Shown here: piece after piece, positions 43,579 to 53,268 of the stretch | How the letters are laid out: the number at the start of each line of letters is the position of its first letter | Numbering within the stretch: position 1 is the stretch's first letter | Origin: CAVZTX01 sp963778375 | GTDB lineage: Bacteria; Chloroflexota; Ktedonobacteria; Ktedonobacterales; Ktedonobacteraceae | Assembly: GCA_963778375.1 (NCBI GenBank) | Contig: CAVZTX010000016.1 | Coordinates: 1-64,000, forward strand | Direction of reading: 5' to 3' | DNA: 64,000 bases | Program-made: the position numbers and the translations under genes | The notes under the pieces: model-generated | Seen by the model: only the letters and a program-made list of their open reading frames with translations | Database searches by the model: none | Told to the model about the DNA's origin: nothing

Positions 43579-44763
43579 ATGTCAGGTAGTGAACCAAAGA
43601 AATTACGTACATCGCATCAAAGGAAGCGTCAAAAGACTTCTCCTTTGAAACATGTTGGGCATGGGAAGGAGCAAGACAGGGTAGCTCTGCTTGAAAGTAT
43701 CCCGGATGCCTTTGTCAGTGTTGATACCGAGTGGCAGGTTACGCATATCAATCAACGTGCAGAAGAGATGTTGGGAAAAACACGGGAAGAACTGCTTGGC
43801 AGGAATGTCTGGGAAGTCTTTCCTTTGGCAGCTGATTCCTTGCCTTACCTCAATGCTCATGAGGCCATGAATAAGCAAATTAGCCTTGAGTTTTCTCAGT
43901 TTCATCCGCTACTCAACAAATGGTTTTCTGTGCGGCTCTATCCGTTCCATGATGGTCTCTACGGCTTTTGTCAAGACATTACTGAACGGAAACAAGCGGA
44001 AGAGCAACTGCAGTTTCATGAGAAGACCGTGTGGGATGCGAGCAAAAGTATTATCGTGACGAACCTCCAGGGAAAGATTATCTTCTGGAATGAAGGGGCC
44101 GGTTTGTTATTTGGGTATAGTGCAGAGGAAATGCTTGGGGAAACGCCAGCACTGCTCTATCCTGAACTTGAGCAGAAACAACTGGCGCATGACCTAGAGC
44201 AAATCATGAAGGGCAATGACTATATCGGTGTCTGGAAAGGGCGGCGAAAGGATGGATCAACGGTCTGGCTTGATATTAAGACTACATTGCTGCGTGACAC
44301 CAAGGGGAAAGCGATTGGGTACATTGGTATAGCAACAGATACGACTGAGCGTAAGCAAGCAGAGGAGCAATTCCTGTATTATGCACAGATTGCACAAAGT
44401 AACCTGGATGCGGTGATTGCGACGGATACAAATTACAATATTCTGAGTTGGAATGAGGCAGCAGAAAGGCTCTACGGCTGGAAACCAGAGGAAGCTCTGG
44501 GAAAATTGGTCAACGATATCATCCCCACGACGTTTTTTGCTACTAAAGGAAGTGAAGCAAGCGAGCAATTACAAAGCAAAGGGTACTGGAAAGGAGAGGT
44601 GATTCAAAAACGGAAGGATGGAATCCCTGTGACGGTTCTGTCATCCGCCTCTGTGATAAAAGATGGTACTGGAAGGATCATCGGAGTTGTTGCAGCTAAT
44701 CGAGACTTGAGTGGGCTAGCGTACTCTGTATCCGCCATAGAGATGGACAATCAACCCCTTTAG
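43579..44763 (+). CDS. Triple PAS-domain protein without an output domain
   Basis: 394 residues. Three PAS/PAC units: about 38-140 (LLESIPDAFVSVDTEWQVTH, ending DITERKQAEEQL), about 145-265 (ending DTTERKQAEEQF), and about 268-385 (NLDAVIATDTNYNILSWNEA). PAS domains sense small ligands, redox state or light. The chain ends shortly after the third PAC (AANRDLSG), where a kinase or cyclase would normally follow, so it may be truncated or act by pairing with a partner kinase. GGGAGGATGGG precedes the ATG. Confidence 0.8.
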   Translation: MSGSEPKKLRTSHQRKRQKTSPLKHVGHGKEQDRVALLESIPDAFVSVDTEWQVTHINQRAEEMLGKTREELLGRNVWEVFPLAADSLPYLNAHEAMNKQISLEFSQFHPLLNKWFSVRLYPFHDGLYGFCQDITERKQAEEQLQFHEKTVWDASKSIIVTNLQGKIIFWNEGAGLLFGYSAEEMLGETPALLYPELEQKQLAHDLEQIMKGNDYIGVWKGRRKDGSTVWLDIKTTLLRDTKGKAIGYIGIATDTTERKQAEEQFLYYAQIAQSNLDAVIATDTNYNILSWNEAAERLYGWKPEEALGKLVNDIIPTTFFATKGSEASEQLQSKGYWKGEVIQKRKDGIPVTVLSSASVIKDGTGRIIGVVAANRDLSGLAYSVSAIEMDNQPL

Positions 44764-44779
44764 CTGGACAATTTGATTG

Positions 44780-44808
44780 GATAAGGGGAAAGAGTCTCTC
44801 CCCTTATC
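44780..44808. terminator. Hairpin between convergent genes
   Basis: GATAAGGGGA and TCCCCTTATC, 10 bp, with a nine-base loop. It is placed 17 bp after the PAS gene stop and 26 bp from the end of the Q/N-rich gene. No long T-run follows, so efficiency is uncertain. Confidence 0.6.
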
Positions 44809-44833
44809 ATACGCATTCACGCAACGCAAGTTA

Positions 44834-45351
44834 CTATTGGTTGCCCTGGTTGCCTTGATTACCGCCGAACATACCGCCCAGGTTACCTAAACGATTTTCG
44901 GCTTCGTTCTCGAGGTTACCAAGAATGCCGGATGCAGCATCTTTGGCCTGTTGAGCGTGTTGTGCTCCACCAGGAATCTTGTTGGCGAACTGATCAATAG
45001 CTGAATCGATCTGATTCTCCGCCATTTGCCGTGCTCCGCCAAATTGGTCTTGACCACCCTGGCTTTGTTGCTGACCTTGCTGATTAGGATCCTGGTTGCC
45101 TTGCTGTTGCGACCATTGATCCTGATTCCCTTGCTGATACCCACCTTGATTGCTCTGTTGATACGGATCCTGGTTCCCTTGCTGATTAGGATCCTGATTG
45201 CCTTGTTGGTAACGGTCCTGATTCCCTTGTTGCTAGGCCACTGCCCCTGATTACCCTGCTGGTAAGGATCCTGATTCCCTTGTTAATTCCCACCTTGATT
45301 GCCTTGTTGATAGGGGTCCTGATTGCCTTGTTGGTAGGGGTCTTGTGCCAT
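44834..45351 (-). pseudogene. Q/N-rich octapeptide-repeat protein, interrupted
   Basis: From ATG 45351 the frame encodes near-perfect eight-residue units (DPYQQGNQ and variants GGYQQGNQ, DPNQQGNQ), about eleven in all. TAA at 45283-45285 interrupts unit 3, and a one-base loss near 45235 shifts the frame. The rest is open to 44834. The last 63 residues (MAENQIDSAIDQFANKIPGG...) form a helical domain like that of short DUF/antitoxin-like Chloroflexota proteins, and could be made alone from ATG 45025, which has CGGAG eight bases upstream. The repeat region is prion-like in composition. A 24-bp repeat can slip, so lesions may be recent or assembly errors. Confidence 0.65.
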
Positions 45352-45987
45352 AGTACGTTACCTCCAATTGGTTGTATAGAGGCTGCTAGAAAGTGTGTAG
45401 CATGCAAGCTACGGACTCTAGCGCCTGATTTACTGGATGATACTCCTCAGATCTCTATAACTGAAGAGCGACTCATAGCCGTCGTTTTAGGACGTTTTCG
45501 GAAATGGGGGGATTGTGAACGCCGAGTCCAGCAGTAAATCAACTTATCAAACTTTTTCGTTCATTCTTAGGTAGAATGGCTGATCGGTTTCAGCATGGAC
45601 AGTGTAGCCTATACCGAAGTTACACATCAAGTGAACAATAGAAATTCTAATCTTTATTTAGTTTTCAACATTATAAAAGTTGCTACAAATTGCATAGATC
45701 TTTCTAGCGATTTGCTTACTCTGCCTAGAGTTTGCCCATGAGGAGTCTCTTCAATGTATGAGTTTGTGTATTTTAGGGTAATGCGTTAAAATAGCACGAA
45801 CATGAGAGAAAGGAAATGGCACGAGATTGGGCTGAAGTGAGTTGCTCTAGACGGTGCCAGGTTAAGCGGAAGCTACATGAACGTTCAGGCAGGCATGCTA
45901 TTATCTATTCCTCGCAGGTGATACCCTGGTTGATACCCCGAATGTATTGATTGACGATACTTATTGGAGACGGAGGAGAGTACCCGT
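45352..45987. other. Gene-free stretch upstream of the histidine kinase
   Basis: About 636 bp with no convincing gene. A 44-codon frame from ATG 45816 to TGA 45948 (starting MARDWAEVSCSRRC) has AAGGA only two bases ahead and is doubtful. A/T-rich sequence near 45640-45800 may hold the kinase promoter. Confidence 0.4.
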
Positions 45988-47899
45988 ATGACACAAAGCC
46001 CCGATCCTGCTCGCGTTGCTTGGGAGGACGCTCAGGAGGATGTGCCGGTAACGGCGGTTCTCTCGGAGCAGGCGCGTTTGGGTCAGTTGAGCATGGAGAT
46101 AAGCCTTGCTTTGACGCGGCGTGAGACGCTAGATGAGATGCTTTCGGCTTGCACGGATGCGCTGGTGCGGCATCTGGACGCGGCCTTCGCTCGTATCTGG
46201 ATTCTGAATGAGGCGGAGGATGTGCTGGAGTTGCAGGCGAGTTCGGGTATGTATACGCATTTGAATGGTCAGCATGGACGGGTGCCTGTGGGTGCCTTGA
46301 AGATCGGCTTGATTGCTGCTGAGCGCGTACCGCATTTGACCAATACGGTTATTGGTGATCCCCGCGTCAGCGATCAGGAGTGGGCCAGAAGCGAGGAGAT
46401 GGTGGCATTCGCGGGCTATCCGCTTCTGGTGAGGAAGCGTTTGATTGGCGTGATGGCGATGTTCGCTCGTCACCAGCTCAACGAGGCTGCTTTGCAAGCG
46501 ATGGAGGCCATTGCCAATGGAATCGCTTTGGGTGTCGAGCGCCTGCGTATGCAGGAGGAACGGGCACAATGGCTTGCGAGGGAGAAGGCTGCACGTATCG
46601 AAGCTGAGGCTGCGCACGAGCGTTTGGTGTTGTCTCAACGAGCAGGTAGTATTGGCAGCTTTGAGTGGGATGGCGTAAGCAATCAACTGATCTGGACGCC
46701 CGAACTCGAGATATTGTATGGAGTGCCACCGGGGGGATTTCGAGGGGAACGCCGAGAACTGGACTCGACGTATCCATCCTGATGATATTCAACAGGCTCA
46801 AGAGCAACTTCAGGCGGCGATTGCAAGCAATGTGCCGTATGCCATCGAATACCGTGTGATCTGGCCGGATGAGACGGTGCACTGGTTGGCCGTCAAAGGG
46901 GAGGTTACAGAATTTGATGCGCAGGGCCGTCCGTTACGCTTAGTTGGCGTCAACATCGATATTACTGAGCGTAAGGAGACCGAGCAGCGGCTAGCAGCTA
47001 CGTACCAGGAGATGCAGGATTTGAATGCTACGCTGGAGGCAAGGGTGGCGCAACGTACGGAGGCTCTCAATCAGCTCAACATTGAGTTGGGACGGAGTAA
47101 CCAGGAACTGCAGGATTTCGCCTATGTTGCATCGCATGACTTGCAGGAGCCTTTGCGGAAAATTCAGGCCTTTGGGAATCTGCTGGAGGAGGAATATGGA
47201 GAGGCGCTGGGAGGTGGAAAGGTGTATCTTGATCGCATGCGCAATGCGGCGGCTCGTATGCGTACGCTGATCGATGACTTGTTGACTTTTTCGCGGGTTA
47301 CGACGAAGGCGGCTCCATTCTCGCAGGTTGATCTGACCGCACTTGTGCGTCAAGTTGTCGATGACCTTGAGTCGCGTTTGGGAGACATACCAAGCAGGGT
47401 TATCGTGGATGAGCTTCCTATCATTGAGGCTGATCCCGGGCAGATGTACCAATTGTTCCAGAACCTGATTGGCAATGCTCTGAAATTTCATAGGCCGGGG
47501 ATTGATCCGCTGGTCAGGATTTTTGCCGAAGTGCGTCCTCTGCCTGGAGAAGAGGATTTTGTTGTTGAGCGGCAGGACGGGAACGACGACATACAGACGG
47601 AAGAGATCGATGATGCTGGGATAGTATCGCCTGCTAGTGAGCAGCAGTGTATAATTTTTGTCGAAGATAACGGTATTGGTTTTGATGAGAAATATCTGGA
47701 TCGCATCTTTACTGTATTTCAACGGCTGCATGGGAAAAATGAATATGAAGGGACCGGCATCGGCCTGGCGGTGGTTCGCAAAATCGTAGAGCGTCATGGC
47801 GGGTCGGTGACCGCACGAAGTGCTGTTGGAGAAGGGACTACTTTTATCGTAACGCTACCACTCGTACAGCAGAAAGTGAAGGAGGAAGAAAAGGTATGA
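45988..47899 (+). pseudogene. GAF-PAS histidine kinase split by a frameshift in a G6 run
   Basis: One gene in two frames: ATG 45988 (GGAGGAG upstream) to about 46735, and about 46720 to 47899. The first part has a GAF domain (LGQLSMEISLALTRRETLDEM) and the start of a PAS domain. The second has the rest of the PAS, a coiled linker, the HisKA motif YVASHDLQEPLRKIQ (His in SHDL) and the HATPase boxes NLIGNALKF, FVEDNGIGFD and GTGIGLAVVRKIVERHGG. Removing one G from GGGGGG (46731-46736) restores VPPGDFEGNAENW. It resembles phytochrome-type kinases. Real mutation, slippage or sequence error. Confidence 0.85.
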
Positions 47900-48390
47900 T
47901 ACAACCTCAACCAATTGTGATCCTGATGGCAGATGACGATGAGGATGATATTCTACTGACCCAAAAAGCGTTGCAGAAAGGGAAATTGCTCAATACGCTT
48001 TATAGCGTGCGGGATGGTGAGGAGTTACTTGATTACTTACTCCATCGTGGGGATTATACTGATGCCTCACAAGCTCCACGACCGGGTATTATCTTACTCG
48101 ACTTAAATATGCCTAAGAAAGATGGGCGCGAGGCGCTGAAAGAGATCAAATCGCACGAAGATCTGCAAGATATCCCGATTGTGGTGTTTAGTACATCGAA
48201 AGCGGAAGAAGATATCTACCGTTCGTATAAGCTGGGAGTGAACTCTTTTATCACCAAGCCGGTGACATTCGACAGCCTGATCGAGGTGATGCAGGCATTG
48301 GGAAAATACTGGTTTGAGATTGTGACCTTGCCAACCGATACGAAGAAGGGGTTCTATGGAGAAACGTCCAACGAGAGTGCTGCTCATTGA
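47896..48390 (+). CDS. Response regulator, Rcp1-like single receiver domain
   Basis: 164 residues. Receiver features: acidic pocket MADDDEDD, phospho-acceptor Asp in IILLDLNMPKKDG, Thr/Ser in VVFSTSKAEED, Lys in FITKPVTF. There is no output domain, as in Rcp1 of cyanobacterial phytochromes, where the receiver shuttles phosphate. The start codon overlaps the kinase stop (ATGA), so the two are translationally coupled and almost certainly partners. Confidence 0.9.
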   Translation: MIQPQPIVILMADDDEDDILLTQKALQKGKLLNTLYSVRDGEELLDYLLHRGDYTDASQAPRPGIILLDLNMPKKDGREALKEIKSHEDLQDIPIVVFSTSKAEEDIYRSYKLGVNSFITKPVTFDSLIEVMQALGKYWFEIVTLPTDTKKGFYGETSNESAAH

Positions 48391-49498
48391 GGATGATGAG
48401 GATGATTATATCCTCTTGCAAAAGGTTCTGGCAAAAATTCCCAATGAACGCTATGAGTTGCTGTGGGAGCGAACGTATGGAGAGGGCCTGATCTGTATGC
48501 TCAAAGGTGAGCATGATCTTTGTATGTTGGATTACCGATTGGGTGCTCGCAACGGTATTGAACTGCTGAGGGAGGCACGAAGCCTGGGGTACCGGCTTCC
48601 GATTATTCTACTGACAGGTGCGGGGATAGATGAGATAGATATTCGGGCGCTTCAGGCGGGGGCAGATGACTATATTGCGAAGGAGCAGTTGCAGGGAGAA
48701 TTGCTGTACCGTGTCATGCGTTACGCTATTGAGCGCAAGAAGGCGGAGCATGAGCGAGAAAAATTCCTCAGCGAGCAGATTGCTACGCGAGAGTTGGAAC
48801 AGCGGCGTACGGAATTTATTGGGATGGTAGTGCACGAGCTGAAGACGCCGCTGACGAGCATCAAAGGCTTCGCACAATTGTTGCTCAGGCGGTATGCGCG
48901 TGGCATGGGAGATGAACAATCGGCACAATTAGTTGCTCGCATGGACGTGCAGATCAAGAAGCTGACCGATCTGGTCGATGATTTTCTGGATATATCGAGG
49001 ATAGCGGGAGGCAAGCTCCAGTTTCGCGAAGATTACTTTTCGTTCGATGAGCTGATCGAGGAAAGTGTACAAGAACTCCAACTGCTCAATAGCCAGCAAA
49101 GGATTGTGCGGGAAGGGGAGACAAACAAGACGATATGGGGGGACCGCTTACGGATAGGGCAGGTGATTACCAACCTGGTGAGCAATGCTATGAAGTATGC
49201 ACCTTCGTCGGAGAGTATTGTGGTGAAAGCGAGTGCTGATGCGGATTCAGTCACGCTGTGCGTTCAGGACTTTGGCCCGGGTATTCCCAAAGCGATTCAT
49301 ACGAAGGTGTTTGACCCGTTTTATCGCTTTGAGCATACCGAACAAGGAGTAACGCCTGGGCTTGGCCTGGGTCTCTACATTTCGGCGGAAATTATTAAAC
49401 GGCAGCAGGGACGGATCTGGGTGGAGAGTGAGGAGGAGCAGGGCGCTACATTTTGTTTCACGCTACCAGTTGAGCGTGAATTTGAGGATAAAGTGTGA
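48356..49498 (+). CDS. Receiver-histidine kinase hybrid
   Basis: 380 residues. An N-terminal receiver (VLLIEDDEDDYILL, Asp in LCMLDYRLGARNG, Lys in YIAKEQL) is followed by a short coil and a kinase core: HisKA FIGMVVHELKTPLTSIKGF, then N box NLVSNAMKYAP, G1 DFGPGIP, G2 GLGLGLYISAEIIKRQQG. The gene begins 35 bp inside the preceding receiver gene, in another frame. With its neighbours it forms a three-gene phosphorelay unit. Confidence 0.9.
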   Translation: MEKRPTRVLLIEDDEDDYILLQKVLAKIPNERYELLWERTYGEGLICMLKGEHDLCMLDYRLGARNGIELLREARSLGYRLPIILLTGAGIDEIDIRALQAGADDYIAKEQLQGELLYRVMRYAIERKKAEHEREKFLSEQIATRELEQRRTEFIGMVVHELKTPLTSIKGFAQLLLRRYARGMGDEQSAQLVARMDVQIKKLTDLVDDFLDISRIAGGKLQFREDYFSFDELIEESVQELQLLNSQQRIVREGETNKTIWGDRLRIGQVITNLVSNAMKYAPSSESIVVKASADADSVTLCVQDFGPGIPKAIHTKVFDPFYRFEHTEQGVTPGLGLGLYISAEIIKRQQGRIWVESEEEQGATFCFTLPVEREFEDKV

Positions 49499-49597
49499 AA
49501 CACCTTTAGGTGTGAGAAACGTGATCTTAAATGAGAGAGGTGTTTTGCGACCAGATGGAAATGGTTGCCATTATTTTCGGAAAGTGATGGATTTACC

Positions 49598-51019
49598 ATG
49601 GCAGAGAACCATTCAGATGCGCTTGTTTTCTTTGGAGTGACGGGTGACCTAGCGTATAAGCAGATTTTTCCGGCGTTGGAGGCGATGATTAAACGGGGGG
49701 AGCTAGATATGCCAATTATTGGGGTGGCGGGGAGGCCGTGGACGATTGAGCAGTTGCGGGATCATGTGCGTCAGAGTCTGGCGGAACATGGGCCGGTGGA
49801 TGAGGCGTTGTTCGATAAGTTTAGCTCGCTGTTGCAGTATGTTTCCGGGGATTATGGTAAGCCGGAGACGTATGAAAAGTTGCGCACGGCGCTGGGGTCG
49901 GCTCAGCGACCGCTGCATTACCTGGCGATTCCGCCGAGTATGTTCGGGCAGGTTGTTGAGGGATTGGGGAAGTCGGGGTGTGCTAAGAATGCGCGGGTGA
50001 TTGTGGAGAAGCCGTTTGGGCGAGACCTGGCCTCTGCACAGGAGTTGAATTCGATATTGCATTCTGTTTTCCCTGAGTCGGCGATCTACCGCATTGATCA
50101 TTATCTGGGGAAGGAGCCGGTGCAGAACGTGCTGTACTTCCGCTTCGCGAATTCGTTTCTTGAGCCAATCTGGAACCGGAACTATGTTGATAATGTGCAG
50201 ATCACGATGGCGGAGAATTTCGGAGTAGAGGGCCGTGGAAAGTTTTACGAGGAGGCGGGGGCGATCCGCGATGTCGTGCAGAATCATATGCTGCAATTGG
50301 TCTCGATCCTGGCGATGAATGCACCTTCGAATGAAGATACGGATGCGGTTCGCGATGAGAAGGCAATGCTGCTCAAGTCGGTGCGACCGCTTGATCCTAA
50401 GGATGTAGTACGCGGTCAATTTCGTGGCTATCGTCAGGAGAATGGGGTAGCGCCGGATTCGCAAGTGGAGACGTTTGCGGCGGTGCGAGTGTATATTGAT
50501 AATTGGCGCTGGGCGGGTGTACCGTTTTATATTCGGGCAGGCAAGAATTTGCCTGTGAGGGCTACGGAAGTTCAGGTTGATTTGAAGCGTCCACCGCTGG
50601 CTGTGTTTGGAGAGCCTCAACCTGCCAATGCTAATTTTTATCGCTTCCGTATCAGTCCTGTTGTGAAGATTTCGGCCGGTGCACGAGCTAAGATTGCAGG
50701 GGAGGCGATGCGCGGTGAGGAGGTGGAGCTTGTGGCTGTACACCAGTCCCCTAGCGAGGAGGCGCCGTACGAGCGGCTACTTGGCAGTGCTATGAAGGGC
50801 GAAGAGGCACTTTTCGTGCGCGAGGATGCGGTAGAGGAGCAGTGGAGGATCGTTGATCCGATTCTGGGAAATGTGACTCCTGTCTTCGAGTATGAGCCGG
50901 GGACGTGGGGACCTACTGAGGCTGATAAGCTTATCGAGGGAGATGGGGGTTGGTACAATCCGGAGCCGAGTGGGGATACGGGTAAGTCGGGGTCGCAGCC
51001 TAAGAAAGAGGAGTCTTGA
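49598..51019 (+). CDS. zwf: Glucose-6-phosphate 1-dehydrogenase
   Basis: 473 residues. The NADP site is FFGVTGDLAYKQIFPAL (the family usually has GxxGDLAxR/K). The catalytic block is RIDHYLGKEPVQNVL, with the base His two residues after Asp, followed by FRFAN and EPIWNRNYVDNVQI. It oxidises glucose 6-phosphate to 6-phosphogluconolactone, the first step of the oxidative pentose phosphate path, in the cytoplasm. No pgl or gnd lies beside it. The start at 49598 gives the usual N-terminus; the ribosome site (GGAAAGTGATGG) is weak. An in-frame upstream extension to 49565 is unlikely. Confidence 0.93.
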   Translation: MAENHSDALVFFGVTGDLAYKQIFPALEAMIKRGELDMPIIGVAGRPWTIEQLRDHVRQSLAEHGPVDEALFDKFSSLLQYVSGDYGKPETYEKLRTALGSAQRPLHYLAIPPSMFGQVVEGLGKSGCAKNARVIVEKPFGRDLASAQELNSILHSVFPESAIYRIDHYLGKEPVQNVLYFRFANSFLEPIWNRNYVDNVQITMAENFGVEGRGKFYEEAGAIRDVVQNHMLQLVSILAMNAPSNEDTDAVRDEKAMLLKSVRPLDPKDVVRGQFRGYRQENGVAPDSQVETFAAVRVYIDNWRWAGVPFYIRAGKNLPVRATEVQVDLKRPPLAVFGEPQPANANFYRFRISPVVKISAGARAKIAGEAMRGEEVELVAVHQSPSEEAPYERLLGSAMKGEEALFVREDAVEEQWRIVDPILGNVTPVFEYEPGTWGPTEADKLIEGDGGWYNPEPSGDTGKSGSQPKKEES

Positions 51020-51290
51020 GGGAATAAAGAGGGGACAGAAAACGTTATACTTCATGAAAAGGAAAAGAGGTGAATCTCTTTCCTTGGAGTTACTACTCGA
51101 TGTGGCACCTTGCCATTGTTAGAGTGTGGATTGATACTTTTTCCTCCTTTATCCCAATTACGTTTTGAATTATCCGGGGCTGTTTCTGGCACGGGTATTT
51201 CCCGGTGTCTTCCTTCCTTCCGTTTGCACTTTTCCATAGGAACAAAGTCTGCTGAGAAGAGCGTGCTGGACGGTCACCTGGAATTGAGAT

Positions 51291-51497
51291 ATGACAACTA
51301 TGCAAAATACGACGAGTCGCGGAGGGGTGTTTCACTCGGGCGACCTGGTTATATGGCGTGATCCTCATAGAAGGTATGCTATCCCTATAGCGGCGGTTGT
51401 GGTTCGCGAGGAGGCGGATCGCGTTGTTATTAGGGCGCGTGTTGAGGGGATTATTAAAGAATTACGGGTTGATTCTGAACAGTTGATTGAGCGGTAG
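51291..51497 (+). CDS. Small hypothetical protein
   Basis: 68 residues, predicted all-beta: HSGDLVIWRDPHRRYAIPIAAVVVREEADRVVIRARVEG (main strand block, cited by its ends HSGDLVIWR and VVIRARVEG). It looks like a small SH3- or KOW-like barrel. No clear ribosome site before either ATG (51291, 51300). The 270 bp before it, after zwf, show no other feature. It lies 134 bp upstream of rho on the same strand. Confidence 0.55.
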   Translation: MTTMQNTTSRGGVFHSGDLVIWRDPHRRYAIPIAAVVVREEADRVVIRARVEGIIKELRVDSEQLIER

Positions 51498-51574
51498 TTG
51501 GTGTGCTATCGCTGCACATTGGCATTATTGAGAATGCTTTTCCTCGAAGATAGGCTTATTGATTACGAAACGAA

Positions 51575-51635
51575 AAGGAGATGAGGCGGACTTCCTCTTA
51601 TGTGGAATGAGTTCGCCTCACATTACTTGTTATGA
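51575..51635 (+). promoter_or_regulatory. rho leader: hairpin and possible 11-codon leader peptide
   Basis: GAGGCGGACT (51583-51592) and AGTTCGCCTC (51610-51619) form a 10-bp stem with one G-U pair, ending 12 bp before the rho ATG. An open frame ATG 51600 to TGA 51633 (MWNEFASHYLL) overlaps the rho start as ATGA. AAGGAG at 51575-51580 is the only Shine-Dalgarno-like site and is 19 bases from that ATG. E. coli rho also has a leader peptide and attenuation; here regulation is inferred only. Confidence 0.45.
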
Positions 51636-52876
51636 CAAATACTAGATCAGCAACAAATATTATGCGAGAATTTCATGGAGGTGCTCAATTTTTGGAGCAG
51701 GGCAATGGTACTGATGACCAGGGTGGCTCTCTGATGGAGGTTGCTGAGTCACAAAACATGTTGGTGGGAGAGGGTGTGCTTGATATTCTTGAGGATGGAT
51801 TTGGTTTGCTCAGGAAAGAGCGGTTTTTGCCGGGTCCGCTGGATATCTATGTTTCTCCCTCGTACATCCGGCGTTTTGGATTGCGTCAAGGTGATTTTTT
51901 GGTGGGACCGATTCGTTTGCCCAGGGAACATGACCAGTACGCCGGGCTTGTGCGGCTCGAGTCTGTGAATGGGCGTGATCCTGAATTAGCGAGGCGTCGC
52001 CCGCATTTCGATAGCTTGACGCCGGTGTTTCCAACCGAGCAGTTCAATTTGGAGACTGGCGCAGCGAATCTTTCGGGCCGCCTTATCAATCTGGTTGCGC
52101 CAATTGGGCGTGGACAGCGTGGATTGATTGTTGCTCAGCCGAAGGCGGGCAAAACAGTGCTGCTGAAGGCTATCGCTAACGCTATCACTCAGAATCATCC
52201 GGAGGTGCATGTACTGATTGCGCTGATTGGGGAGCGACCTGAAGAGGTTACCGATATGAAGCGAACGGTCCATGCTGAGGTGGTCAGTTCGACCTTTGAT
52301 GAGCCGACACAGGCACATACGCATGTGGCGGAGATGGTATTGGCGCGGGCGAAGCGCCTGGTTGAAGATGGACGGGATGTGGTGATACTTCTGGATAGTC
52401 TGACACGCTTGAGCCGGGCTTACAATCTGGCGGTGGAACCGAGCGGGCGCAGCTTGTCTGGTGGACTTGATCCTGCTGCTTTGATATGGCCGAAACGCTT
52501 TTTCGGTGCGGCTCGTAAGCTGGAAGAGGCTGGCAGCTTGACGATTATTGCGACGGCGTTGGTTGAAACTGGCAGCCGTATGGATGATGTGATTTACGAG
52601 GAGTTTAAGGGAACAGGCAATATGGAGCTGGTGCTGAACCGGAAACTGGCTGAACGGCGTATCTTCCCGGCTATTGACATTACGCTTTCTGGGACACGTC
52701 GTGAGGAGCTGCTTTACGATGATAAGACGTACCGCGCGGTGATTACGATGCGGCGCATGTTTTCGGCGCTGACTGAGCAACGCGGTTTGGAGGCGATGGA
52801 GGCTTTACTCGGGCAGATGTCCAGGACCAGCACTAATGAAGAGTTTCTCGCTAATCTTGCGAAGCAACTGGCTTAA
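51632..52876 (+). CDS. rho: Transcription termination factor Rho
   Basis: 414 residues. The RNA-binding OB fold lies at about 48-110 (GVLDILEDGFGLLR, IYVSPSYIRRFGLRQGD). Then the RecA-type motor: Walker A AQPKAGKTVLLKAI, the LIGERPEEVTDM block, Walker B VVILLDSLTRLSRAYN, R-loop and C-terminal ELVLNRKLAERRIFPAID. It is a hexameric RNA-dependent ATPase that ends transcription. The N-terminal Rho_N helical domain appears reduced to about 45 mostly acidic/polar residues. No strong ribosome site at 51632, fitting coupling to the leader frame. Identification certain. Confidence 0.95.
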   Translation: MTNTRSATNIMREFHGGAQFLEQGNGTDDQGGSLMEVAESQNMLVGEGVLDILEDGFGLLRKERFLPGPLDIYVSPSYIRRFGLRQGDFLVGPIRLPREHDQYAGLVRLESVNGRDPELARRRPHFDSLTPVFPTEQFNLETGAANLSGRLINLVAPIGRGQRGLIVAQPKAGKTVLLKAIANAITQNHPEVHVLIALIGERPEEVTDMKRTVHAEVVSSTFDEPTQAHTHVAEMVLARAKRLVEDGRDVVILLDSLTRLSRAYNLAVEPSGRSLSGGLDPAALIWPKRFFGAARKLEEAGSLTIIATALVETGSRMDDVIYEEFKGTGNMELVLNRKLAERRIFPAIDITLSGTRREELLYDDKTYRAVITMRRMFSALTEQRGLEAMEALLGQMSRTSTNEEFLANLAKQLA

Positions 52877-52935
52877 CCGCCGGTTGCTTTGTTTTTATTT
52901 GAGGGCATCGTTTCGCGAAAAGAAAGGGGATATTT

Positions 52936-53217
52936 GTGGAGACACGGTTATTAGCGTATGAGCACGCAGGAAGTGTGGAAGAGATCGCGGCATGGGGGAA
53001 TGGTCTGGTTGGTAAGGAGGTACCGGGTGATCCAGAGCATAGTGTGGTAAGTGTGATGCGGTTTCAGATGATGAGTGGGCTGAGCGGTTACGATGCGATG
53101 TTTCTGGTAGAGGTGAGGCAAAGAGATCTCGAGGAAGCCCAGACGCAGGTAGCTCTGAAAGAGGCTGATATTGAGGTGATTGAGGAGCTTACGGCGTCAA
53201 TTGATGAGCCGATATGA
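52936..53217 (+). CDS. Small hypothetical protein downstream of rho
   Basis: 93 residues from a GTG start with AAGGGGA upstream. Mixed alpha/beta with a long acidic C-terminal helix (EEAQTQVALKEADIEVIEEL). No family recognised. It follows rho by 59 bp on the same strand and may be cotranscribed. Confidence 0.55.
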   Translation: METRLLAYEHAGSVEEIAAWGNGLVGKEVPGDPEHSVVSVMRFQMMSGLSGYDAMFLVEVRQRDLEEAQTQVALKEADIEVIEELTASIDEPI

Positions 53218-53268
53218 GATGGAGATGAACACATTCACGTTGTAAGCCAGTCACACAGTCCCATTAGA

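Noticed and set aside
46991..47797. 268-codon minus-strand frame opposite the histidine kinase
   Set aside because: The sense strand carries all kinase boxes; the antisense protein has no recognisable feature.
49703..50743. 346-codon minus-strand frame opposite zwf
   Set aside because: Composition is Arg/His/Ile-heavy with no domain; zwf on the other strand is certain.
51986..52780. 264-codon minus-strand frame opposite rho
   Set aside because: Same reason: antisense of a certain, highly conserved gene.
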